A stretch of 64,000 nt of DNA from an uncultured Candidatus Saccharibacteria bacterium (GCA_938036825.1 CALHWD010000019.1:1-64000), one strand, 5' to 3'; positions 31,714 to 41,632 are shown, numbered from the stretch's first letter. Notes: generated by a model from the sequence alone, not told the origin. Numbers and translations: made by a program.

Positions 31714-33285
31714 TTATTTATTCTTTGACTTTTTCGAAGCAGCCTCAGGCTTACTGATTGGCATAATTTTATCTGTCAGATTGATGGCACCATTAACAGC
31801 TTGAACGCGGATCTTGTTGAGCTGGAGGCGGAGCTTATCACGCGCGTGACTGGTAGTAACAAGCTGCGCCCAACCCGGCTTAGGGTAGGAGAGCTTGCGG
31901 GTAAGGACTTCGATGACATCACCATTCTCAAGTGGACGCTCGAATGGCTCCATCTTGCCATTGATCCGGAAGCCGTAGGCGTGCTTGGCGATATCAGAGT
32001 GGATGGCGTAGGCGAAATCCAGCGGCAACGCCCCTTCGGGGAGGTTGTAGATATCGCCTTTGGGAGAAAAAACGAAGATGCGGTGGCCAAAGAGGTCGAT
32101 TGATAACTGCTCGCGAGGGATATCCTCGCCAGCGCGCAGGCGAGCGGCGATTTCTTGCAATTGCGTAATCCACTGCAACTGGGCCGGCAGATTTGATACG
32201 CCGCGCTTGGAGTCGCCCTTGAGATACTCCTTGCTATCTTTTTGTTGCTGGTAGTGAAAGCTGGCGGCAAGGCCACGCTCGGCGTATTCATGCATATCGC
32301 GGGTGCGGATCTGGAACTCGACGATCTGCTTATTAGGCGTGATGACCGTTGTATGGAGGCTCTGGTAGCCGTTTGGCTTGGGGATGGAAATATAATCTTT
32401 GATGCGAGCAATCATCGGTTGATAGAGCGAGTGGAGAATGCCCAGCACTAAGTAGCACTCTTCCTTGGTGTGGACAATGATGCGTAGTGCCATCAGGTCA
32501 TAAATATTGTCGAGACTACCGCGCTTTTGGAGCTTGCGGTGCAGGCTGTAAAGGCTTTTGACTCGCCCATTGATCTCAAACTCGAGCTTCTCATCCTTGA
32601 GTGCCCGCTCGACCTCGAGGCGGACGACGCCAAGCTTGCGGGTGCTTTTGCCTAGGCGTTGCTTCATGACCTTCTCGAGCCGCTTGTATTCTTTGGGGTC
32701 GAGGTAGCTAAAGGCGAGTTCTTCTAGCTCCATCCGCACCCGCCCCATACCGAGTTGGTCAGCCATGGGGGCAAAGACCTCGAGTGTTTCTCGGGCGATC
32801 TTTTGCTGCTTTTCGGGTGATTTGAATTGCAGCGTCTGCATATTATGCAGCCGGTCGGCCAGCTTGATGATAATGACACGCACGTCCTGTCCCACAGCAA
32901 TAAGCAGCTTGGTAAGGTTGTCTTTCGTCTGAGGGAGATAGTGGTCGAGGTCACGCATACCAGCTCGGGCTTGGCTTACCTTCGTCACGCCATCAACGAG
33001 GAAGGACACATCATGTCCAAAAAGTGACTCAATATCGTCTAGTGACGTCTCGGTATCCTCAACGGTGTCGTGGAGAATACCCGCGATGATGGTGTCGCTG
33101 TCCATCCCCCAGTCGATCAAGATAATTGCAACGCTCAGCGGATGGGTAATGTAGGGTTCACCGCTTTTGCGCTTTTGTCCGTGGTGTGCCTGGGTGGCGA
33201 AGTCGATCGCATGGTCGATTTCATACAGCTGATCTTCGCTATAGAGACCGCGTGCTTTTGTGAGGACGTCTTGTTTGGTCACCAT
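31714..33285 (-). CDS. relA: RelA/SpoT (p)ppGpp synthetase/hydrolase, short form
   Basis: The 523-residue protein has the HD hydrolase domain (HAIDFATQAHHGQKRKSG and GILHDTVEDTE, with the His-Asp pair intact), then the synthetase domain (YDLMALRIIVHT, PNGYQSLHTTVI, EFQIRTRDMHEYAE) and a TGS domain (HRIFVFSPKGDI, LPLDFAYAIHSDI). It lacks the C-terminal helical and ACT domains of typical RelA/SpoT proteins, ending soon after TGS in a basic tail. It makes and degrades the stringent alarmone. TATACT (33292-33297, leftward) lies six bases before the ATG and decides against the upstream start at 33339. Confidence 0.94.
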   Translation of the reverse strand: MVTKQDVLTKARGLYSEDQLYEIDHAIDFATQAHHGQKRKSGEPYITHPLSVAIILIDWGMDSDTIIAGILHDTVEDTETSLDDIESLFGHDVSFLVDGVTKVSQARAGMRDLDHYLPQTKDNLTKLLIAVGQDVRVIIIKLADRLHNMQTLQFKSPEKQQKIARETLEVFAPMADQLGMGRVRMELEELAFSYLDPKEYKRLEKVMKQRLGKSTRKLGVVRLEVERALKDEKLEFEINGRVKSLYSLHRKLQKRGSLDNIYDLMALRIIVHTKEECYLVLGILHSLYQPMIARIKDYISIPKPNGYQSLHTTVITPNKQIVEFQIRTRDMHEYAERGLAASFHYQQQKDSKEYLKGDSKRGVSNLPAQLQWITQLQEIAARLRAGEDIPREQLSIDLFGHRIFVFSPKGDIYNLPEGALPLDFAYAIHSDIAKHAYGFRINGKMEPFERPLENGDVIEVLTRKLSYPKPGWAQLVTTSHARDKLRLQLNKIRVQAVNGAINLTDKIMPISKPEAASKKSKNK

Positions 33286-33389
33286 AAACCTAGTATATAC
33301 TGCCAAGAAGAAAAGTGCTATTGCCCTTGACCATTCCACCTGCTATAGTGATGCTTAAATATGCTTATGCTAATGGAGGGAGAAATATA

Positions 33390-33803
33390 ATGAGGCAAAG
33401 CGGGGCAGTATGGTGGATGCAGCGGAGCCAGAAGGGTTTCACGCTCATGGAGCTGATGATTGTCATTGCGATCCTGGGCTTACTCGTAACGCTGTCTATG
33501 ACGGCGTATTCGGGCTATCGCCGGCGCTCAGTTGATGTCGCAACGCGCGCGGCAGCCACTAGCGCACTTGAGGCGATCAAGACGCACCACGCCAATGCCA
33601 GCGCTAGTGGTGCAAGCTATAGCACTAACCTCGAGCAAGTCGGTTACCGTCCGCCAAGCGACACAGCCGTGCAGGTTACGCTGAGCGCCGATGCCACCAA
33701 ATTCTGCATTCAAGCCACCGACCGCCACCTCACCGACATCCGCTACTACGCCACCACTGGCATGGCGCGGCCGCAGGCAGGGAGTTGCCCAGCAAATATT
33801 TGA
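33390..33803 (+). CDS. type IV pilin (prepilin)
   Basis: This 137-residue protein has a class III signal: a basic leader ending QKG, then FTLMELMIVIAILGLLVTL, with cleavage between G and F and the conserved Glu at position 5 of the mature chain. After the N-terminal helix a small globular domain holds two cysteines (KFCIQAT and AGSCPANI) that could form the usual C-terminal disulfide loop. GGAGGGAG precedes the ATG. An extended -10, TGC-TATAGT, lies at 33341-33349. The assembly ATPase lies far away at 49402. Confidence 0.9.
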   Translation: MRQSGAVWWMQRSQKGFTLMELMIVIAILGLLVTLSMTAYSGYRRRSVDVATRAAATSALEAIKTHHANASASGASYSTNLEQVGYRPPSDTAVQVTLSADATKFCIQATDRHLTDIRYYATTGMARPQAGSCPANI

Positions 33804-33823
33804 GAATATGATATAATGTAGTT

Positions 33824-34120
33824 ATGTACTTAACCCAATTGATACGAGACTATGCCAATAAAAACCCTTACCTAACAAGAGCTGACCGAGCAGAAGTGAC
33901 GCTATATAATGATGCAGGTGAATGGGCTGTGGCTGTCGAATATATTTGTGCAAGATTGACCGATTATTTAGCAGAAGAACGCAGTGCACTATCTCAGCAA
34001 GAATTGGATGAGTTAGAGTCGTTAGTTGATGCAACGAAAAGTTTGGAAAAGTTTGATGACGATTTCTTAAATGATGTTAAGGAAGTGTCAAATACCTACT
34101 CTTCGCGCACGTCAGTCTAA
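33824..34120 (+). CDS. small acidic protein, possibly MafI-like immunity protein
   Basis: This 98-residue acidic, helical protein has EWAVAVEYICARLTDYLAEE and LSQQELDELESLVDATKSLE. That layout resembles MafI-type immunity proteins (ALE-x-L-C-x-x-L-x-E then E-x-x-EL), but the match is by eye only. TATAAT (33812-33817) lies exactly six bases before the ATG, so it should be leaderless and independent of the pilin gene. No partner toxin gene is visible. Confidence 0.6.
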   Translation: MYLTQLIRDYANKNPYLTRADRAEVTLYNDAGEWAVAVEYICARLTDYLAEERSALSQQELDELESLVDATKSLEKFDDDFLNDVKEVSNTYSSRTSV

Positions 34121-34203
34121 CACTCCCTCCTTCGCTCTCGCAAACGTGAAAGAACGCCGTCGCCGTCTTTACAACACACGCCAGACGCCGTATAATGTCT
34201 TGC

Positions 34204-34848
34204 ATGGCTGTCATAGCACCAATTATTTTGAGTACAAAAACTGATGAATACAAGGCTGCAGTAGAGCATTTTATGCCGTTTGCCAAGCGAGTTCATATTG
34301 ATATTTCTGATGGCGTATTTGCGCCCCGTCAAACGGTAGGGATCGGCCAACTGTGGTGGCCTCAGTCGTGGACGGTTGATATCCACGCTATGGTGGCGCG
34401 CCCCAGCGTGTACGTTGAGAAACTGATTAAGCTGCGGCCCAGTACGATTATCTTTCATGCTGAAGTTAAAGAGGATTTGATTCCTGTCTTGCAGCAGGTC
34501 AAGCAAGCTGGTATTCATGCTGGTGTAGCCCTGCAGCGTACCACAGTGCCCGAGACGGTGGCGTCGTATATCGAAACAGCCGACTATGTATCGATCGTCA
34601 GTGGTAAGCTGGGTGAGTTTGGTGGCAAAGCGCGAATGATGCAGCTGGAGAAAATCCGGCTAGTGCGGGCTATTCACCCTCGGGTCGAGATTGGCTGGGA
34701 TGGTGGCGTGACGGTAGATAATGTTTTCCATATTGCCCAGGGTGGGGCTGATGTGATTAGTGTTGGTGGGGCAATCAACCACGCCAAAGACCCGCAAGCA
34801 ACGTACAACAAACTCCTGGCTGAGATGAATCGCCAGAGTGTGATTTAA
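34204..34848 (+). CDS. rpe: ribulose-phosphate 3-epimerase family protein
   Basis: This 214-residue TIM-barrel protein has VHIDISDGVFAPRQTVG, DIHAMVARPSVYV, IIFHAEVKED, and a closing IGWDGGVTVDNV with ADVISVGGAI. These are the metal and phosphate-binding motifs of Rpe. It interconverts ribulose-5- and xylulose-5-phosphate in the pentose phosphate pathway. Family members usually have HxMD; here DIHAMV replaces it in part. TATAAT (34191-34196) overlaps the first in-frame ATG (34195), so the second ATG (34204) is the start. Confidence 0.85.
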   Translation: MAVIAPIILSTKTDEYKAAVEHFMPFAKRVHIDISDGVFAPRQTVGIGQLWWPQSWTVDIHAMVARPSVYVEKLIKLRPSTIIFHAEVKEDLIPVLQQVKQAGIHAGVALQRTTVPETVASYIETADYVSIVSGKLGEFGGKARMMQLEKIRLVRAIHPRVEIGWDGGVTVDNVFHIAQGGADVISVGGAINHAKDPQATYNKLLAEMNRQSVI

Positions 34849-34875
34849 GGCCCACGCTATGCTACACTAAGGAGC

Positions 34876-36849
34876 GTGACGCACATACCATTTCAGCTTC
34901 GTTCTTCCTATCAACCGACCGGTGATCAGCCTCAGGCGATCGCTCAGCTACTTGGTGGCCTGGAAGCTGGCCAGCGCGAGCAGACACTACTTGGTGCAAC
35001 CGGTAGTGGCAAGACCTTTACGATGGCAAATATTATCGCTCAGCGTGGCGTGCCAACGCTTGTTTTGGCTCATAACAAGACACTCGCAGCGCAGCTCTTT
35101 AGTGAGTTTAAACAGTTCTTTCCAGACAATGAAGTACACTACTTTGTCAGTTATTTTGATTATTATCAGCCAGAGGCATACATTGCCAGTAGTGATACAT
35201 ATATCGAGAAGGATTCAGCTATCAATGAGGAGATCGACCGCCTCCGCCATGCGGCGACTGATGCATTACTAACGCGCCGCGATGTGATTATTATTGCCAG
35301 TGTTAGCTGTATCTATGGCCTGGGTTCGCCAGCCGATTATTATGAGCTATCCGTCACAGTACGCCAAGGAGAGCGGCGTGTTCAGGATAAATTTCTGCGC
35401 CAGCTGATGGATATCCAATACCATCGCAATGATATCGATTTTGCACGCGGTGCCTTTCGCGTCAAGGGCGATGTGGTCGATGTCTTTCCGGCAGGGCAAG
35501 AGACAGCCTATCGGGTGGAATTTTTTGGAGATGAAGTGGATCGAATTACGCACATCAACCCGCTCACTGGCGAGATTCTCGATGAGCCAGCGGAGTTTAC
35601 CATCTTTCCGAGTAGCCACTATGCAACGCCTAAGGAGAAAATTAAGCAGGCGATTGACCGGATTCGGCAGGAGTACGAGGAGCGTGAGCAGTGGTTTGAG
35701 GCGCACGGCAAGCTGCTTGAGGCGCAGCGCTTGAGCCAGCGCACCAAGTACGACCTGGAAATGCTTGAGCAGACTGGCTTCGTGAAGGGGATCGAGAACT
35801 ATAGTCGCTATCTCACCAACCGCGAAGCGGGTGAGCAGCCAGCTACCTTGCTCGATTACTTTCCTGACGATTTCTTGATGCTGATCGACGAGAGTCATGT
35901 AACCGTCCCCCAGGTGCGCGCGATGTATAATGGTGACCGCGCTCGCAAAGAAGTGCTGGTGGAGCATGGCTTTCGCCTGCCAAGCGCGCTAGACAATCGT
36001 CCTCTGCGCTTTGATGAATTTGATAAACATATTAACCAAGTGATTTACGTCTCTGCTACCCCTGGTGATTATGAGCTCGAGCGCAGCCCCGCTCCTGCTC
36101 AGCAGGTGATTCGCCCCACTGGTTTGCTCGACCCAGAAATTATAGTTCGCCCGACAGAAGGGCAGGTAGACGACCTGATTGCAGAGATTCGCGAGCGCAC
36201 CAGCCAGCAGCAGCGCGTGCTCGTGACGACGCTCACTAAGCGGATGGCTGAGGATCTCTCTACTTATCTAACCGACCTCGGCATCAAGACGGCTTATATT
36301 CACAGTGAGATCGACACGCTCGAGCGCGGCGATATTCTGCGTGATCTGCGTATGGGCCTGTATGATGTCCTGGTGGGGATCAACCTCTTGCGTGAGGGGA
36401 TCGATTTGCCAGAGGTGAGCTTAGTGGCGATTATGGACGCCGACAAAGAAGGCTTCCTCCGTAGCGAGCGTAGCCTCATCCAGACAATTGGTCGGGCAGC
36501 TCGCCACGTTGAAGGTAGGGTAATTATGTATGGTGATAGTATCACCGATAGTATGCGCCGAGCGATTGACGAAACCAAACGCCGACGCGAAATTCAGCAG
36601 GCGTACAATCGCGAACATGGCATTACACCGCGTGGTATTAATAAAGCGATCGACGAAGGCCTGCGCTCCATCATCCCGCAAAAAGAGGATGACGCGCCCA
36701 AACTTGACCTACGTAAAATCCCTAAGGACGAATATAAGAGCCTTATCAAAGATCTGACTGGCCAAATGAATCTCGCTAGCGCTAATCTTGAGTTTGAGCG
36801 AGCAGCCGAATTGCGAGATCTGATCGCTGAGGTGAAGAGTAAGTTGTAG
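34876..36849 (+). CDS. uvrB: excinuclease ABC subunit B
   Basis: UvrB verifies DNA damage in nucleotide-excision repair between UvrA and UvrC. The 657-residue protein has Walker [11 protein letters not shown] (about 38-47), the beta-hairpin region [11 protein letters not shown], helicase motifs [11 protein letters not shown] and [23 protein letters not shown], and a C-terminal UVR domain ([16 protein letters not shown]). The start is GTG. TACACT (34863-34868) ends seven bases before it. Confidence 0.96.
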   Translation: MTHIPFQLRSSYQPTGDQPQAIAQLLGGLEAGQREQTLLGATGSGKTFTMANIIAQRGVPTLVLAHNKTLAAQLFSEFKQFFPDNEVHYFVSYFDYYQPEAYIASSDTYIEKDSAINEEIDRLRHAATDALLTRRDVIIIASVSCIYGLGSPADYYELSVTVRQGERRVQDKFLRQLMDIQYHRNDIDFARGAFRVKGDVVDVFPAGQETAYRVEFFGDEVDRITHINPLTGEILDEPAEFTIFPSSHYATPKEKIKQAIDRIRQEYEEREQWFEAHGKLLEAQRLSQRTKYDLEMLEQTGFVKGIENYSRYLTNREAGEQPATLLDYFPDDFLMLIDESHVTVPQVRAMYNGDRARKEVLVEHGFRLPSALDNRPLRFDEFDKHINQVIYVSATPGDYELERSPAPAQQVIRPTGLLDPEIIVRPTEGQVDDLIAEIRERTSQQQRVLVTTLTKRMAEDLSTYLTDLGIKTAYIHSEIDTLERGDILRDLRMGLYDVLVGINLLREGIDLPEVSLVAIMDADKEGFLRSERSLIQTIGRAARHVEGRVIMYGDSITDSMRRAIDETKRRREIQQAYNREHGITPRGINKAIDEGLRSIIPQKEDDAPKLDLRKIPKDEYKSLIKDLTGQMNLASANLEFERAAELRDLIAEVKSKL

Positions 36850-36906
36850 CAGTAGCTGAGTAAACCTACGATCGGCAAGCGCACAGAGTGTATAATATGA
36901 TGTAGT

Positions 36907-37887
36907 ATGCCTATACGTGATACTCACGCCCTGCCAGAATATGTGATATATTTCTTGGCAACGATCGATCGTCGACCGAAGTTTGTCCGGTGGTTGATTC
37001 TTATTGGACTTGCTATCTGCAACGTTATACTGCTCTGCTTGCCAGTGATATTCTTTGTCGTTTGTTATTGCATCGTGTTTTGGAGGACGCGTGGTTATTA
37101 CAAAACAGTCGAGTTTCAAAGTGTCAAGCAGAGGCTTGCCAAGCAAATACAAGAATACAACGACTTCAATGCCTTTTTGCCCGAAACAAAGCGTTTTATC
37201 CGTCAGCAGCAGTCGAGGCTTTCGCATACGCATGTGAAAAATAGCACACTCACGGTATATAAAAATGCGCAGCTTGATCCATACCGCTATATCGTCAAAT
37301 ATTTTTTTGCGCAGCGCACAATAAACGAAGAGACAGTGCAAATACTCGAGCAAATCCTCCAGAAATACGACACAATTAAAAAGACTGAGGAAATACTGCG
37401 GAGCGAATACAACGAAATTATGGACTTCATTGATGTCAAAATGTACGCTGGAGCCTATATTTTCAAGAAAATGACAATGAAGCAGCTTGGATCGAATACA
37501 TTACCTAAGTTTGAAAAGAATTATTTTCTCGTATATTCATTTAAGTACAGTTCGCCCGCCAAGCGCAATAACTACTCGTTCGATATTACACTCACAGAGA
37601 AAAAGCTCCAAAAATTGGCAGAATATCTCAGCCAACAGATAACCTATCGCAAATCTGCGCAGTTTCAGCGTCAGCTCATGACACCAAAGCTTAGGCGGTT
37701 TATCTTGCGCAGAGACAACTACGAATGCCAGAAGTGCCATGTCTCGCGCCGGGATGAGAAGCATCTTTTGCTCGAAGTTGACCACATTGTGCCGGTATCG
37801 AAGGGTGGCATCACCACTGAGCAAAATTTGCGAGCGCTCTGCTGGCGCTGCAATCGAGCTAAGAGCGATAAGCTGGAAGTAGCCTAA
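36907..37887 (+). CDS. membrane-tethered HNH endonuclease
   Basis: This 326-residue protein has one or two membrane segments at about residues 30-58 (LILIGLAICNVILLCLPVIF), a helical middle region of about 200 residues with no recognised domain, and a C-terminal HNH domain. The latter has ECQKCH, LEVDHIVPVSKGG, and LRALCWRCNRAKSDK (two CxxC zinc pairs, catalytic His in DHIVP). The DNA is more AT-rich than its neighbours. TATAAT (36891-36896) lies 10 bases before the ATG. Which side of the membrane the nuclease faces is unclear. Possible roles are DNA uptake, scavenging or defence. Confidence 0.8.
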   Translation: MPIRDTHALPEYVIYFLATIDRRPKFVRWLILIGLAICNVILLCLPVIFFVVCYCIVFWRTRGYYKTVEFQSVKQRLAKQIQEYNDFNAFLPETKRFIRQQQSRLSHTHVKNSTLTVYKNAQLDPYRYIVKYFFAQRTINEETVQILEQILQKYDTIKKTEEILRSEYNEIMDFIDVKMYAGAYIFKKMTMKQLGSNTLPKFEKNYFLVYSFKYSSPAKRNNYSFDITLTEKKLQKLAEYLSQQITYRKSAQFQRQLMTPKLRRFILRRDNYECQKCHVSRRDEKHLLLEVDHIVPVSKGGITTEQNLRALCWRCNRAKSDKLEVA

Positions 37888-37994
37888 CATTAGCATTGTA
37901 CCCTGTGCTACCCCATATTTCTTACTGACGCATTACTCGTTGCTCATTGATATATAGCGATTCCACGCACCGAATGTGGTACAATATATCCATA

Positions 37995-38288
37995 ATGAGT
38001 AGTATTACCACTGAAGATGTGCAGCACCTTGCACAATTAAGTTCGATTAGTCTTGGTGATTCAGCCGACGTTGCCGCGCTGCGCCAAAACCTCGAGGATA
38101 TCCTGCATTACATCGAGCAGCTATCCACCCTCGACACGACTGGTGTTGAGCCAACCTACCAAGTAACTGGCCTGACTAATGTATGGCGGCCCGACACAAT
38201 AGATGCCAGCGACGTATCGCGCGAGCAGCTATTGGGGCTAGCAGCCGAGCAGGCAGATAAGTGTGTAAAAGTACCGAAGGTGTTGTGA
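37995..38288 (+). CDS. gatC: Asp/Glu-tRNA amidotransferase subunit C
   Basis: GatC is the small subunit that links GatA and GatB. This 97-residue protein begins MSSITTEDVQHLAQLSSISL and has LEDILHYIEQLSTLDTTGVEPTY, the family core. TACAAT (37980-37985) lies nine bases before the ATG, and it opens a tight operon with gatA, a membrane protein, gatB, two Nudix genes and galU. gatA starts two bases after its stop codon. Confidence 0.94.
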   Translation: MSSITTEDVQHLAQLSSISLGDSADVAALRQNLEDILHYIEQLSTLDTTGVEPTYQVTGLTNVWRPDTIDASDVSREQLLGLAAEQADKCVKVPKVL

Positions 38289-38289
38289 T

Positions 38290-39699
38290 ATGAATATTAC
38301 AGAGAGAGTTGCTCAGATCAAACAAGGCCAGACATCGGCTACTGCCCAGGTACAAGCGGCTTTACAGCGGGCGCGTGATGCTAAGGAATACCACGCCCTG
38401 CTGAGTCTGACAGAGGAGCGGGCATTGCAGCGGGCACAAGAAATTGATGAGGCGCTGGCTCGGGGCGAGGACGTTGGGGTGCTGGCTGGCGTGCCGTTCG
38501 TCGTTAAGGATAATTATCTTGCGTATGGTGCACCGAGTACGGCAGCCAGCAAGATGCTTGAGAACTTTGATACGCCTCTTCAGGCAACAGTGGTAGATAA
38601 GCTTGAAGCAGCTGGGGCGATCTGCATTGGCAAGAGTAACCTCGATGCCTTTGCGCATGGCGGGAGCACAGAGAACTCATACTTTGGTGCTACGCACAAC
38701 GCTGTCGACAAAACGAAAGTCGCTGGCGGCAGCAGTGGTGGCTCGGCTGTGGTGACGGCGCTCGACATTGTGCCATTTGCCTTAGGAACAGATACGGGAG
38801 GCTCGATTCGCCAACCCGCCAGTTTCAATGGTGTGTATGGTATCAAGCCAACCTATGGCACAGCGAGCCGCTATGGTGTCGTGGCAATGGCCTCGAGCAC
38901 TGATACGATGGGCTGCTTTGCGCGCAGTGCTGAGGATGTTGCTGTGGTAATGAGCGTCATGGCTGGCCAAGATCCGAGGGATATGACGACGCTGCCCGAC
39001 TTCTTCGCGCCCGCAACCGAGGCACCGCAACGCTTGAAGATCGGTATCATCAACGAAGCAATGGGTGATGGTGTTGATGCGGAGGTACGGCAAGCGGTTA
39101 GCCAGTATGCCGACGCCCTGCGATCGCATGGCCATACTGTTGAGACAGTGAGCATGCCAATGCTCCAGCACGCTCTTGCGATCTACTACATCGTTGTGCC
39201 GGCTGAGATCTCAAGCAACTTGGCGCGCTACGATGGTGTACGCTATGGCCATCGCGCTGAGGGAGTTAAGACACTGGCCGAGCTTTATGGTCGGAGCCGC
39301 GACGAAGGCTTTATGCCAGAGAACAAACGGCGCATTATGATTGGGAGCTACGTGCTGAGTAGTGGGTACTTCGATGCGTACTATCTCAAGGCGCAAAAAG
39401 CGCGGACACTACTCATCAACGAATTTAACGCCCTGTTTGAGCAATACGACATGCTTCTTTTGCCGACAGCACCAACTCCTGCCTTTGGTCTTGGCGAAAA
39501 CAGCGACGACCCGCTTAAGATGTATCTCGCCGATATCATGACAGTGCCAGCCAGTCTGGCAGGCTTACCTGCACTGAATGTGCCGGCTGGAGTGAGCCAG
39601 GCGGGCCTGCCAATCGGTGCGCAGTTGATCGGCCCCATGCAGAGTGACGCGACGCTGCTTGCCCTGGCAGCTCAATCCGCTGCAGAAAGGAGCGCCTAA
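38290..39699 (+). CDS. gatA: Glu-tRNA(Gln) amidotransferase subunit A
   Basis: This 469-residue amidase has the Ser-cisSer-Lys site: GVPFVVKDNYL (Lys), VAGGSSGGSAVV and DTGGSIRQPASFNG. It releases ammonia from glutamine or asparagine for GatB. Its last base is shared with the start of the next gene. A downstream gene for a membrane protein separates it from gatB. Confidence 0.96.
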   Translation: MNITERVAQIKQGQTSATAQVQAALQRARDAKEYHALLSLTEERALQRAQEIDEALARGEDVGVLAGVPFVVKDNYLAYGAPSTAASKMLENFDTPLQATVVDKLEAAGAICIGKSNLDAFAHGGSTENSYFGATHNAVDKTKVAGGSSGGSAVVTALDIVPFALGTDTGGSIRQPASFNGVYGIKPTYGTASRYGVVAMASSTDTMGCFARSAEDVAVVMSVMAGQDPRDMTTLPDFFAPATEAPQRLKIGIINEAMGDGVDAEVRQAVSQYADALRSHGHTVETVSMPMLQHALAIYYIVVPAEISSNLARYDGVRYGHRAEGVKTLAELYGRSRDEGFMPENKRRIMIGSYVLSSGYFDAYYLKAQKARTLLINEFNALFEQYDMLLLPTAPTPAFGLGENSDDPLKMYLADIMTVPASLAGLPALNVPAGVSQAGLPIGAQLIGPMQSDATLLALAAQSAAERSA

Positions 39700-40118
39700 T
39701 GTCTGGCAGTGTCACGATCCTTTTGGTGGGTATTATCATCATTGCTGCGATCTTGGTCGTCGTTGTTGCCCTGACGCGCCAGGGCGGTAAGGTGCTCAAT
39801 GTCGAGAAATACCAAGCACGCTGGCTTGCCATTGAGAATAGCCTCGATAAATCCAACATTGGCACGTATCAGCTAGCTATCTTCGAGGCAGATAAGTTGC
39901 TCGATCTTGCTCTCCGTGAACGTGGCTTTGCTGGCGACACGATGGGCGAGCGCATGAAGTCGGCTCGCGAACAATGGAGCAATAGCAACCACGTATGGGG
40001 TGCTCACAAGGTGCGCAACAAGCTGGCGCACGAGGCTAATGTGCGGCTCTCGCGCGAGATTGCCTTGCGGGCATTAGCCGCGTATAAACAGGGGTTAAAG
40101 GATTTGGGAGCGATATAA
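39699..40118 (+). CDS. single-span membrane protein inside the gat operon
   Basis: This 139-residue protein has one N-terminal helix (6-26, ILLVGIIIIAAILVVVVAL) and a cytoplasmic helical domain with YQLAIFEADKLLDLALRERGF and VWGAHKVRNKLAHEANVRLS. The HxVRNxxAHE-type motif resembles the HEPN-like/DUF4145 helical proteins; HEPN membership (R-x4-6-H) is possible but unproven. It overlaps the gatA stop by one base and ends two bases before gatB, so it must be made with the amidotransferase. Confidence 0.75.
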   Translation: MSGSVTILLVGIIIIAAILVVVVALTRQGGKVLNVEKYQARWLAIENSLDKSNIGTYQLAIFEADKLLDLALRERGFAGDTMGERMKSAREQWSNSNHVWGAHKVRNKLAHEANVRLSREIALRALAAYKQGLKDLGAI

Positions 40119-40120
40119 TT

Positions 40121-41632
40121 ATGGCAGTTTCTCACGATGTTTTGCAAAAATATGAAGTGACGATTGGTATCGAATGCCACGTCCAGCTGGCAACCGACAC
40201 AAAACTCTTCAGCCCAGCAGACAATGACGCCCGCGATGCCGAGCCTAATAGCAAAGTCCATCCAATCGATTTCGGCCTACCTGGCATGCTACCAGTCCTG
40301 AATCGCCACGCTGTTGATCTTGCGATTCGGGCTGGCAAGGCACTCAATGCGCCCATCGCTCGTGTTTCGCGCTTCGATCGTAAGCATTATTTCTATCCAG
40401 ACCTACCGAAAGGCTACCAGACGAGCCAGATGTATCAGCCGATTATCTTGGCGGGCTATGTCGATGTGCCACTTGATGATGGTAGCACCACGCGTGTTCG
40501 AATCGACCATGCTCATATGGAGGAAGATGCTGGTAAGCTAACACACCACGATGGTTACTCGCTAGTTGATCTCAACCGGGCGGGTACACCACTGATCGAG
40601 ATTGTCTCACAGCCTGATATTCACTCAGCAGCCGAGGCCCGTGCCTATGCAGCAGAGCTCCACAAGCTCATGACCTATGCTGGCGTCACACACGGCGATC
40701 TTTACCATGGTAATATGCGCTTTGATGTCAATATCTCGATCGCGCCAAAGGGCTCAGATCAGCTTGGTATGCGTGCTGAAGTGAAGAATCTCAACAGCTT
40801 CCGCAGTGTAGAAAAGGCAGTGGAGTATGAATTTGCGCGTCAGGCAGCTTTGCTCGAGCGCGGTGAGCGTGTCGTGCAAGAAACCCGTGGCTGGAGTGAC
40901 GATAAAGGCATCACCACGAGCCAGCGCAGCAAAGAAGATGCACAGGACTATCGCTACATGCCCGACCCAGACATTCCACCGATTGTCTTGACGGACGAAG
41001 AGATTGCTCGTGTCCAGCAGGACGTACCGACGATGCCAGGTGAATACCGTGCGCGGTGGCAGAGCCTTGCGCTGGATAACTCGGTGGTTAATACTGTGCT
41101 CAGTCATCAGCCACTGGCTATTTTGCTGAGTGATATCTATCCGCTCGAGCATAATGCTTCGTCAATTTTGCAATGGCTTGGCGTCGATGAGTTAGTGTAT
41201 CAGCGGCTTGTCAAGCGGATCTTTAACTGGTTTGCCTCTACGCCGGAAGAGTTGATGGATATGAGTAAGGTTGAATCGGGTTTTGTTGGGCCGCGGCGAC
41301 TCTTGCTGCTCTCACAGTTGGTGGAGGACAACAAAGTCAGCTCGACTGGCGCGAAGGAGCTCTTTCTCGACCTCTTTGACGAGCAATATACTGGCAAGAT
41401 GCCTGAGGCGATTGCTGAGGCGAAGAACCTGCTCCAGGTATCAGACGAGGGGGCGATTGGCGCAATTGTTGATGAGGTGATGAATGACCCAGCCAGTGCA
41501 GCGTCCATTGCTGATATCAAGGCCGGCAAGGATAAGGCAATTGGCTACCTCGTCGGGCAAGTCATGAAGCGATCCCGCGGCAAAGCCAATCCAGCTCTGG
41601 CGCAGAAACTGATTCGTGAGAGGCTGAAGTAA
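40121..41632 (+). CDS. gatB: Asp/Glu-tRNA(Asn/Gln) amidotransferase subunit B
   Basis: The 503-residue kinase-like subunit phosphorylates Glu- or Asp-tRNA and completes amidation. It has IGIECHVQL, GLPGMLPVLNRHAV, RKHYFYPDLPKGYQ and DLNRAGTPLIEIVS, and a C-terminal helical YqeY-like tail that holds tRNA. It matches the usual length. The stop overlaps the next start by one base. Confidence 0.96.
   Translation: MAVSHDVLQKYEVTIGIECHVQLATDTKLFSPADNDARDAEPNSKVHPIDFGLPGMLPVLNRHAVDLAIRAGKALNAPIARVSRFDRKHYFYPDLPKGYQTSQMYQPIILAGYVDVPLDDGSTTRVRIDHAHMEEDAGKLTHHDGYSLVDLNRAGTPLIEIVSQPDIHSAAEARAYAAELHKLMTYAGVTHGDLYHGNMRFDVNISIAPKGSDQLGMRAEVKNLNSFRSVEKAVEYEFARQAALLERGERVVQETRGWSDDKGITTSQRSKEDAQDYRYMPDPDIPPIVLTDEEIARVQQDVPTMPGEYRARWQSLALDNSVVNTVLSHQPLAILLSDIYPLEHNASSILQWLGVDELVYQRLVKRIFNWFASTPEELMDMSKVESGFVGPRRLLLLSQLVEDNKVSSTGAKELFLDLFDEQYTGKMPEAIAEAKNLLQVSDEGAIGAIVDEVMNDPASAASIADIKAGKDKAIGYLVGQVMKRSRGKANPALAQKLIRERLK

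Noticed and set aside
33286..33339. Longer RelA start
   Set aside because: A TATACT promoter hexamer lies inside the extension, six bases before the internal ATG.
39699..40118. Toxin of a HEPN-type toxin-antitoxin pair
   Set aside because: The R-x-KLAHE motif is suggestive, but the protein has a membrane helix, no antitoxin partner, and sits inside an essential operon.
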